Shown here: positions 53,253 to 60,658 of the stretch, in pieces
How the letters are laid out: the number at the start of each line of letters is the position of its first letter
Position numbering within the stretch: the first letter of the stretch is position 1
From: an uncultured Blautia sp.
GTDB lineage: Bacteria > Bacillota > Clostridia > Lachnospirales > Lachnospiraceae
Reading direction: 5' to 3'
Length of the DNA: 64,000 bases
Assembly: GCA_900540785.1 (NCBI GenBank)
Contig: UQHF01000017.1
Span: forward strand, 10,101 to 74,100
Notes under the pieces: model-generated
The model's input: only the letters and a program-made list of their open reading frames with translations
Database searches by the model: none
Told to the model about the DNA's origin: nothing
Made by a program: the position numbers and the translations under genes

Positions 53253-55313
53253 TCAATGAAATTTCCCTTGTGAGTTTATAAAATAACTGTGAAGTTCATG
53301 AAGCGCCCGCGTAGCAGCAATGTATCTTCCCTGCCGAAGAAGAGCGCTGTCGTTATCTTTTGGGAAGACAGAAAATACACGGTCAAACTCCAGCCCTTTT
53401 GCAAGATAAAAGGTAGTGACGGTAAGACCTTTTTCAAATTTCCGGCTGTCCCTGTGAAGATAGGAAACCTTCTCTCCCAGCATTTCCTTCAGAAGAGAGG
53501 TAAAAAGAGAGGCGCTTTTTTCATCTGGCAGGATCACAGCCTCCGTCTCGTATGCTTCCTCTTCTGCCCTCACTTCTTCTGCGACTTTCTCCGCAGCTTC
53601 TCTTAAAGAATCAAATTCCAGTTCCTGCACCGGTTTTCCGTGGCGTTCAAATAACTCTATATCCTGGATTCCTGCAAGTCTGTTTGCATAAGAAGCAATC
53701 TCCACTGTATTCCGATAGCTTTTATTCATGTAAATCGTGCGGATCTCTCTTCCGAAAATTTCCGGAAGGAAGGACGTCACGTCCTGTATCCGATCTTCCA
53801 TAGTCTGTGCCCTGTCTCCCAGGATCGTCATTCTGCACGGAAAAAGCATCTGAAGAATTTTGTACTGAAGTCTGGAATAATCCTGCATTTCATCTACCAC
53901 AAGATGTTTGATATTTTCTTTTGCCTGTCTGTTTAACAGGCGGTACTTGAAATACAAAACAGGATATACGTCTTCATAGGGAAGCTTTCTCTTTTCAACA
54001 GGCACTTTCGGAAGCGGGGAAAACCCTTCTTCTGAAAGAAATCGGTTATAAAGAACGTACACATCTCTCGTCTCATACATTCTTCGAAACTTTTCTTTTA
54101 CAGCCTCTTTCTCTTCTTCCTCCATGTCTCTGTTTCTCAGTGTCTCCACCTCATCGATAAAATATTCCGCAACCGCGTCCATTCTGGATAAAAGCGGAAT
54201 ATCCGTAAACTTAAAATAAAAAAGAGAAATAATTTCTTTTTCTGTTTTGACAAAGCCTCTGTGTTCCACATCGCGGAAGTTCATGAGGCTGTCCTCAAGC
54301 TCCAGAAGAAAGCCCTCGATTTTATCTGTAAATTCTGCATTTTCCTTTTCTTTCATGGAATCAGACAGAAATGGAAATTTCAGATTTTTTTCTATCTGGT
54401 CATATCTGTCCTCACAGTCTGCCGCCACGTCCTGAAGTTCTTTGTATGCAAAAAGATCAAAGCTCATTTCCCGTATATTTTCTTCCCCAAGTTCCGGAAG
54501 AATATGAGAAATATAATCAGAAAATACGCTGTTTGGAGATAAGATCAAAATATCCGAGGATTTCAGATTTTTTCTGTCATGATAGAGAAGGTAGGCAATC
54601 CTGTGAAGCGCCACAGAGGTTTTTCCGCTTCCTGCTGCACCCTGTATCACAAGGATCCTGTCTTTTGTGTTGCGGATAATGGCATTTTGTTCTTTCTGTA
54701 TGGTGCGGATAATGTTTTTAAGCTGTACCTCACCGCTGCTTCCAAGTTCCGCAGCAAGAATCTCATCGTCGATTTTTACATCGCTCTCAAACTCATACAC
54801 CATTTTTCCGCCCCGGATCTTATACTGCCATTTGGACGTAATTTCCCCGGTCAGCTCTCCCACAGGAGCTTCATACTGTGCCGGTCCCTTATCGTAATCA
54901 TAAAAAAGCCCGCTTACCGGCGCTCTCCAGTCATAAATAAGAGGCGTCTGTCCTGTCCGCTCCGAAAAATTTCCGATTCCGATATAAAAGGTTTCCGGAT
55001 CCTCCTCCCCTTCATATACAAAATCCACTCTTCCGAAAAACGGAGAATCCATCATTTTTGTAAAGCGCTGTTTTAAAAGAAGCTGCTGCTGATTGGCATT
55101 GACCTGATGAAACAAAGCCTGCTGATTGTCGTAATCCTCATAACCATACTGGTCCATCTCTGTATAGTTTTCCCAGTAATATTCGTGCATTCCCTGAATT
55201 TCCTTCTGTCCCTCTTTCAGGGAAAGATTTACTTCTTCCACTCTTTTTTCAAGCTTCTGAAGAACAAATTCAAGGAATGCACTTCCTGTTTCCTGTTTAT
55301 TTTCTGAACTCAT
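53253..55313 (-). CDS. helD: HelD-like RNA polymerase recycling helicase
   Basis: The 686-residue UvrD-like ATPase starts with a coiled-coil arm (about 5-80), then a Walker A GAAGSGKTSVALHRIAYL (about 225-242), VDEMQDYSRLQ and GDRAQTMEDRIQD. A C-terminal YLAKGLEFDRVF and AATRALHELHSY complete the helicase motifs. HelD enters RNA polymerase and releases it from DNA after termination. The start is ATG 55313, 7 bp after the ybjQ stop. It is longer in the first domain than plain UvrD, as in HelD. Confidence 0.92.
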   Translation of the reverse strand: MSSENKQETGSAFLEFVLQKLEKRVEEVNLSLKEGQKEIQGMHEYYWENYTEMDQYGYEDYDNQQALFHQVNANQQQLLLKQRFTKMMDSPFFGRVDFVYEGEEDPETFYIGIGNFSERTGQTPLIYDWRAPVSGLFYDYDKGPAQYEAPVGELTGEITSKWQYKIRGGKMVYEFESDVKIDDEILAAELGSSGEVQLKNIIRTIQKEQNAIIRNTKDRILVIQGAAGSGKTSVALHRIAYLLYHDRKNLKSSDILILSPNSVFSDYISHILPELGEENIREMSFDLFAYKELQDVAADCEDRYDQIEKNLKFPFLSDSMKEKENAEFTDKIEGFLLELEDSLMNFRDVEHRGFVKTEKEIISLFYFKFTDIPLLSRMDAVAEYFIDEVETLRNRDMEEEEKEAVKEKFRRMYETRDVYVLYNRFLSEEGFSPLPKVPVEKRKLPYEDVYPVLYFKYRLLNRQAKENIKHLVVDEMQDYSRLQYKILQMLFPCRMTILGDRAQTMEDRIQDVTSFLPEIFGREIRTIYMNKSYRNTVEIASYANRLAGIQDIELFERHGKPVQELEFDSLREAAEKVAEEVRAEEEAYETEAVILPDEKSASLFTSLLKEMLGEKVSYLHRDSRKFEKGLTVTTFYLAKGLEFDRVFSVFPKDNDSALLRQGRYIAATRALHELHSYFINSQGKFH

Positions 55314-55320
55314 GAAGCAC

Positions 55321-55641
55321 CTACACAGCAATTACGGCTGTTCCGCTCACTGTTACCATCAGCATTCCGTTTCCGGAACCAAGCACCTCATAATCAATAT
55401 CGACGCCTACTACTGCGTTCGCGCCTAACTGCACTGCCCGCGCTTCCATCTCTGCAAGGGCTCTTGTTCTTGCATTTACCAGTTCATCCTCATACGTGTT
55501 GGAACGTCCTCCGAACATATCCGAAAGACTTGCTGCAAAATCTTTTACAAAGTTTACTCCGGAAACTACCTCTCCAAATACGATTCCTCTGTATTCCCGG
55601 ATTTCTTTTCCTTCTATGGACGGTGTGGTTGTAATAATCAT
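55321..55641 (-). CDS. YbjQ/UPF0145 family protein
   Basis: The 106-residue small cytosolic protein of the YbjQ (UPF0145, DUF74) family is a pentameric fold. It has IREYRGIVFGEVVSGVNFV and LGANAVVGVDIDYEVL. It is called heavy-metal-binding in databases, but the role is unproved. RBS AGGAGGAT is placed before the ATG. It is next to helD on the same strand. Confidence 0.92.
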   Translation of the reverse strand: MIITTTPSIEGKEIREYRGIVFGEVVSGVNFVKDFAASLSDMFGGRSNTYEDELVNARTRALAEMEARAVQLGANAVVGVDIDYEVLGSGNGMLMVTVSGTAVIAV

Positions 55642-55704
55642 AAATTTATCCTCCTGAACATTTATTTCTGATATTATATACCAGACCGTCCAAAATGTAT
55701 AGTA

Positions 55705-57543
55705 TTATGCGCCTGCTTTTTCAAACTGGCTGTTATAAAGGTCTGCGTAAAATCCTCCGGCTTTTAAAAGCTCCTCATGATTTCCCTGCTCAATAATATC
55801 GCCATCCTTCATAACAAGGATCAGGTCTGCATCTTTAATCGTTGACAAACGATGTGCAATCACAAAGCTGGTTCTTCCCTTCATCAGGTTATCCATCGCT
55901 TTCTGGATCTGCATTTCTGTTCTTGTATCAACAGAAGAAGTTGCCTCGTCAAGGATCAGGATTCTGTTGTCTGCAAGAATGGCTCTCGCAATGGTAAGAA
56001 GCTGTTTCTGTCCCTGAGAAATATTACTCGTCTCCTCGTCAAGTACCATGTCGTAACCGCCCGGCTGCTGCATGATAAAATTATGGATATGGGCAGCTTT
56101 TGCTGCTGCAACGACTTCCTCATCTGTAGCATCAAGACGTCCGTATCTTATGTTTTCCCGGATGGTTCCGGAAAACAGCCAGGTGTCCTGAAGCACCATG
56201 CCGAACATTTCGCGGAGTTCGCTTCTGTTAAAGTCCTTTACATTGTGACCGTCAATGGCGATGCTTCCGCCGTTAATATCGTAGAAACGCATCAGAAGTT
56301 TTACCATTGTGGTTTTTCCGGCTCCTGTAGGACCGACGATCGCAATTTTCTGTCCATCTTTTATGTCAGCAGAAAAATCATGAATAATAATCTTATCCGG
56401 ATTGTAGCCGAATGTTACATGATTAAATTCCACATTTCCGGAAAGCTTTGTAATATCTGCCGGATCTTCCACTGTCTGGTCTTCCTCCGGCTCCTCCAGA
56501 AACTCAAACACACGCTCGGAAGCTGCAGCGGAAGACTGCAGAAGATTTACTACCTGTGCGATCTGCTGGATCGGCTGCGTAAAGTTTCGGATATACTGGA
56601 AAAAGGACTGAATATCTCCAACCTCAATGCTTCCCTTGATGGTAAACACACCGCCTAAAAGAGCGACCATCACATATCCCAGATTTCCCACAAACTGCAT
56701 GACAGGCATCATCATACCTGAGAAAAACTGAGATTTCCATGCGGATTCATAAAGTTTTTTATTGTCTTTTTCAAATTCTTCCACAACATCATTTTCTTTA
56801 TTGAATACCTTTACTACGTTGTGTCCGCCAAAATTTTCTTCAATCTGACCGTTTACTTCACCGAGATATTTCTGCTGTGCTTGGAAATATTTCTGGGAAT
56901 GCTTCATAACCTTCTGAATAATGAACATGGAAACAGGCAGGATCAGAACTGCTGCAACTGTCATCCACACATTAATGGAAAGCATCATGATAAATACACC
57001 GAGCAGGGTTGTCACCGATGTAATAAGCTGTGTCATACTCTGGTTTAAACTCATCTGAAGGGTGTCCACATCGTTTGTGATCCTGGAAAGAATCTCTCCG
57101 TTTGTGCGGCTCTCATAATAATTCATGGGAAGCCGGTTCATCTTCTTTGAAATATCCTTACGGAGACTGTACGTTACATCATTGGAAATCCCTGTCATAA
57201 CAAAGCCCTGGATCAGGGAAAACAGGGAACTTACCAGGTAAAGTCCCAATGTCCACAGAAGAATCATTCCGATTTTTTCAAAATTGATCCCGCCTGTGCC
57301 GTTTACCTTTGCCACAAGACCGTTAAACAGCTCTGTTGTAGCTTTTCCAAGAATCTTCGGTCCCACAATGCTGAATACCGTTCCTGCGACTGCAAAAATA
57401 AACATCATGGCAAACCGGAATTTATAATGCTCCATATATTTAAAAAGCTTTTTCATAGAACCTTTGAAGTCCTTGGCCTTTTCTCCGGCAGCCATTCCGT
57501 GACCGTGTCCTCCCATAGGACCTCTTCTTCTCTGCTCACTCAT
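55705..57543 (-). CDS. Heterodimeric ABC exporter subunit, canonical ATP site
   Basis: The 612-residue half-transporter has six transmembrane helices (about 35-330) and an ATPase domain with Walker A GPTGAGKTTMVK (about 400), signature NISQGQKQLL and Walker B LILDEATSSVD with catalytic Glu. A short Gly/His-rich N-terminal tail (GPMGGHGHG) precedes the first helix. It overlaps the partner by 4 bp (ATGA). The pair is probably a multidrug or peptide exporter of the LmrCD/BmrCD type. Confidence 0.93.
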   Translation of the reverse strand: MSEQRRRGPMGGHGHGMAAGEKAKDFKGSMKKLFKYMEHYKFRFAMMFIFAVAGTVFSIVGPKILGKATTELFNGLVAKVNGTGGINFEKIGMILLWTLGLYLVSSLFSLIQGFVMTGISNDVTYSLRKDISKKMNRLPMNYYESRTNGEILSRITNDVDTLQMSLNQSMTQLITSVTTLLGVFIMMLSINVWMTVAAVLILPVSMFIIQKVMKHSQKYFQAQQKYLGEVNGQIEENFGGHNVVKVFNKENDVVEEFEKDNKKLYESAWKSQFFSGMMMPVMQFVGNLGYVMVALLGGVFTIKGSIEVGDIQSFFQYIRNFTQPIQQIAQVVNLLQSSAAASERVFEFLEEPEEDQTVEDPADITKLSGNVEFNHVTFGYNPDKIIIHDFSADIKDGQKIAIVGPTGAGKTTMVKLLMRFYDINGGSIAIDGHNVKDFNRSELREMFGMVLQDTWLFSGTIRENIRYGRLDATDEEVVAAAKAAHIHNFIMQQPGGYDMVLDEETSNISQGQKQLLTIARAILADNRILILDEATSSVDTRTEMQIQKAMDNLMKGRTSFVIAHRLSTIKDADLILVMKDGDIIEQGNHEELLKAGGFYADLYNSQFEKAGA

Positions 57544-59702
57544 GCCAATTCCTCCTCTGATAACTGAGACATTGCAATCTGGCGGTAAACCTCGCAGTTT
57601 TTCATAAGCTCTGCATGTGTTCCCATTCCTGCCATATGACCGTCATCCAGTACAATGATCCTGTCTGCGTGTAAAATTGTGCTGATCCGCTGTGCAACAA
57701 TGATCGTAGTCGCGTCTTTTGTATGCTCCTTTAATGCACCGCGAAGCCTGCTGTCCGTCTTAAAATCAAGAGCAGAAAAGCTGTCGTCAAAAATAAAGAT
57801 TTCCGGTTTCTTTGCAATGGCTCTTGCAATGGAAAGACGCTGCTTCTGTCCGCCGGACACGTTTGTTCCTCCCTGCGCGATCGGGGAATGGTACGCCTGT
57901 GGCTTTTCCTCAATAAAATCCTGTGCCTGGGCAATCCGGGCTGCTGTTTTTACCTCTTCTTCTGAAATATCTGTTTTTCCGTAACGGATATTGGAATCAA
58001 TAGTTCCTGAGAAAAGAACCCCTTTCTGCGGCACGTATCCCAGACAGTCGCGAAGCTCCTTCTGGGACATATCCCGAACGTCCACTCCGTCTATGGAAAC
58101 AGAACCTTCTGTCACATCATAAAATCTTGGGATCAGATTTACAAGGGTACTTTTTCCGCTTCCCGTACTTCCGATAATGGCTACTGTCTCTCCCTTTTCC
58201 GCCTTAAAATGAATATCCGTAAGAACATTTTCTCCTGCCTCCGGATAAGCAAAGGAAACATGGTTAAATTCTACCGTTCCTTCTGCTTCTTTCTTTGGGT
58301 GTTCCGGATTTTCCGGGTCTTTAATGGAAACTTCTGTCTTTAAAATTTCATCGATACGAAGGGCTGCCACATTTGCTCTCGGAAGCATAATGGACATGGC
58401 GGTGATCATTAAGAATGACATAATGATCTGCATTGCATACTGGATAAACGCCATTACATTACCAACCTGCATGGTTCCGTTGTCTACCGCGTGGGACCCG
58501 CTGTAAATAATAAGCACAGAAACTCCGTTCATGATCAGCATCATAACAGGCATCATAAATGTCATACAGCGGTTTACAAAAAGGTTTGTTTTTGTAAGCG
58601 TTTTATTTGCCTCCTCAAAACGCTCTTCCTCATGTTTTTCACGGCTGAACGCACGGATAACAGGAATACCGGTCAGAATTTCTCTTGATACAAGATTCAG
58701 TTTGTCAATTAAAGTCTGAAGCTTTGTAAACTTCGGCATTGCAATCATAAAAAGTAAAATGATCACTGCCAGAATAAGAACAACGGCAACTCCCAGAATC
58801 CATGTCATGGAAGCATCTGTTTTCAGAACACGGATCACACCGCCAATTCCCAGGATCGGCGCATACAAAACAATTCGGAACATCATTGCCATAACCATCT
58901 GTACCTGCTGCACATCGTTTGTGCTTCTTGTGATCAGAGAAGCCGTGGAAAACTTATGATATTCTCTGCTGGAAAAGCTCATAACCTTTCTGTAGACACT
59001 GTTTCGAAGATCGTGTCCCAGCGATGCTGCAACTCTCGCAGATAAGAAGGTGACGGAAATCGCTGCCATCATAATGATGAGCGCCATGAAAAGCATTTTA
59101 CCGCCGGATACAAGAAGATATTTCATCTGGAGTGCGTCCACATCTTCTCCCATATCCTCATATTCCTCATATACAAAAGAAACGGCTGCCTGTGTCAGTA
59201 TGGACTCCGGCATTTCTGTAAGCTTTTTATCCATCTCCTCTGTCATTCCCGCAAGCGCCTCCGGAGGAAGCTGCGCCATAACTTCTGTTGGGTCTGCTCC
59301 TTCGGGAATCCCCATCTGGCTTCTCATTGCCTCGCTCTCCTCACTGTCTGAGGAAAATCCAGAGAGCATAAGCATTGGTTTACAGAAAATTTCATTTAAA
59401 GTTTCCCGTTCTTCCTTTGTAATGTCATCGTGGAGAACGTAAATCTCATCTTCCTGTCTGTAAGCATTGGAAATTTCTGTTTTATCTTCCTCACTCATAA
59501 ACAATTCCAGATTTTCAAGAGAAGATTCCCGAATTTTTTCCGGTACTCCGTCCTCAATTCCCTTCTGCTGGATTCCTACATTAATGATCTTTGATGTGTA
59601 ATCCGGCAGAGACAGGTCGCAATATGCCTGCAAAAACAGAAGTCCTATAATAAGAACAATAGAACCTACTGATTTTTTCAGGTACTTCATCAATTTCAGC
59701 AT
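57540..59702 (-). CDS. Heterodimeric ABC exporter subunit, degenerate ATP site
   Basis: The 720-residue half-transporter carries a large insertion (about 40-190) between helices 1 and 2, predicted outside the cell, with helical EEDKTEIS and LPPEALAGMTEEM stretches. The ATPase domain has Walker A GSTGSGKSTLVN and signature VSGGQKQRLSI, but Walker B ends IFDDSFSALD, with Asp in place of the catalytic Glu. This fits the degenerate site of heterodimeric exporters. The start overlaps the MarR gene end by 7 bp. Confidence 0.93.
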   Translation of the reverse strand: MLKLMKYLKKSVGSIVLIIGLLFLQAYCDLSLPDYTSKIINVGIQQKGIEDGVPEKIRESSLENLELFMSEEDKTEISNAYRQEDEIYVLHDDITKEERETLNEIFCKPMLMLSGFSSDSEESEAMRSQMGIPEGADPTEVMAQLPPEALAGMTEEMDKKLTEMPESILTQAAVSFVYEEYEDMGEDVDALQMKYLLVSGGKMLFMALIIMMAAISVTFLSARVAASLGHDLRNSVYRKVMSFSSREYHKFSTASLITRSTNDVQQVQMVMAMMFRIVLYAPILGIGGVIRVLKTDASMTWILGVAVVLILAVIILLFMIAMPKFTKLQTLIDKLNLVSREILTGIPVIRAFSREKHEEERFEEANKTLTKTNLFVNRCMTFMMPVMMLIMNGVSVLIIYSGSHAVDNGTMQVGNVMAFIQYAMQIIMSFLMITAMSIMLPRANVAALRIDEILKTEVSIKDPENPEHPKKEAEGTVEFNHVSFAYPEAGENVLTDIHFKAEKGETVAIIGSTGSGKSTLVNLIPRFYDVTEGSVSIDGVDVRDMSQKELRDCLGYVPQKGVLFSGTIDSNIRYGKTDISEEEVKTAARIAQAQDFIEEKPQAYHSPIAQGGTNVSGGQKQRLSIARAIAKKPEIFIFDDSFSALDFKTDSRLRGALKEHTKDATTIIVAQRISTILHADRIIVLDDGHMAGMGTHAELMKNCEVYRQIAMSQLSEEELA

Positions 59703-60199
59703 TTCTCTGTCCCCTCTTTCTTCATAAATTTACACTTTTCAACCGGCGTTCCCGGCATACTGTGAAGGTTGCTTAACATCTGTTCAAAAAAACGGCGCAG
59801 AAGGCAAAGCTCTGTCTCGGAAAATCCCTGAAACATGATTTTTTCCATTTCTTCTGCCTGCCTCATAATCCGCTTTACCGTTTCTCTTCCCTTTTCTGTA
59901 AGATATACCCTCATGATCCGCTGGTCCAGCTCATCTTTTTTTCTGTACACCATTCCGGATTTTTCAAGGCGCTGTATACTTACATTCACAGTTGGAGGTT
60001 TAATCTCAAGGCGTTCTGCTATCTCTTTCTGAGAACATCCGTCCCGCCTGCTTAAAATCATAATAAAGGGCATCTGGCTTGGGTGAACTTCCAGCTCTGC
60101 AATCTGCTGAAAACATCGCCCTGCATAATGTCTGCTGATCTCCATAAAAAGCATCTGCAGACTTTTTTCCTCCTGCCCTTCCTCTTCTGTCCACTTCAT
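59696..60199 (-). CDS. MarR-family regulator
   Basis: The 167-residue winged-helix protein has the DNA-binding HTH with GCSQKEIAERLEIKPPTVNVSIQRL (about 54-78; key part KPPTVNVSIQRLEKSGM) and the wing RIMRVYLTEKGRE. It is first in the operon with two ABC subunits, so it most likely represses the exporter and is released by its ligand. RBS GAGGTGAAG. Two similar 15-bp inverted repeats lie in its promoter region. Confidence 0.93.
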   Translation of the reverse strand: MKWTEEEGQEEKSLQMLFMEISRHYAGRCFQQIAELEVHPSQMPFIMILSRRDGCSQKEIAERLEIKPPTVNVSIQRLEKSGMVYRKKDELDQRIMRVYLTEKGRETVKRIMRQAEEMEKIMFQGFSETELCLLRRFFEQMLSNLHSMPGTPVEKCKFMKKEGTEKC

Positions 60200-60217
60200 T
60201 TCTTCACCTCACATTTC

Positions 60218-60341
60218 ATTAGCCCGACTAATCATATATAATATACTTTTGCACAAAAAATGCAAGTTATTTTTGTGCACTTCACACTTTTTTCAAACTT
60301 TAAACACATTTATTTTCCATTTTTTCATTTGTCCGGCTAAT
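60218..60341. promoter_or_regulatory. Two MarR operator candidates and promoter
   Basis: ATTAGCCCGACTAAT (60218-60232) and ATTTGTCCGGCTAAT (60327-60341) agree at 12 of 15 positions and are partly palindromic (ATTAG/CTAAT). The first is just after the minus-strand promoter TTGCAT-N16-TATTAT. The second is next to a plus-strand TATAAT (60342-60347). The gap 60200-60484 otherwise holds a short hairpin with T6 on the plus strand (about 60387-60406), the 19-bp repeat and a terminator. Confidence 0.6.
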
Positions 60342-60414
60342 TATAATAAATATATATTTTCCCTGCCTTTTCCGCCGCAGTGCGCTCCTGCGCAGAGCGT
60401 TTTTTATGCTATGG

Positions 60415-60433
60415 AACATTACGGAGTAATTTC
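60415..60433. repeat. 19-bp repeat, copy 2
   Basis: AACATTACGGAGTAATTTC is identical to 33804-33822 and, as there, sits directly after the T-run of a minus-strand terminator. Confidence 0.7.
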
Positions 60434-60438
60434 TTATA

Positions 60439-60478
60439 GTAAAAAAAATCTTCCGGAAGCATTCACTTCCAGAAGATT
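60439..60478 (-). terminator. Terminator of clpB-DUF4250
   Basis: On the minus strand, AATCTTCTGGAAG pairs with CTTCCGGAAGATT, followed by TTTTTT. It is 6 bp after the DUF4250 stop codon. Confidence 0.9.
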
Positions 60479-60484
60479 TTCTTC

Positions 60485-60658
60485 TCAGATAAACTGGTTT
60501 GTCTCCTCATCATAGTGGTAATCTATGGCGTCCATTTTTTCCACCAGTTCTTTTTTCCGCATTCCTCTGCAGGTACAGAGGGCTTCCAGGGAATCGTAGT
60601 AATCCCGAAGCTGTGTATTCACATAGCTTAACAGTATCATTGGGTCCTTGGGTATCAT
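60485..60658 (-). CDS. DUF4250 family small protein
   Basis: The 57-residue frame starts MIPKDPMILLSYVNTQLRDY and ends DYHYDEETNQFI, matching the DUF4250 family of Firmicutes, which has no known function. The start ATG overlaps the clpB stop (ATGA), so it should be translated by coupling to clpB. A strong terminator follows 6 bp after its stop. The tight link with a CIRCE-controlled clpB suggests a heat-shock role, but only by context. Confidence 0.88.
   Translation of the reverse strand: MIPKDPMILLSYVNTQLRDYYDSLEALCTCRGMRKKELVEKMDAIDYHYDEETNQFI

Noticed and set aside
55852..56658. 268-codon plus-strand frame
   Set aside because: It is antisense to an ABC exporter gene with intact Walker motifs.
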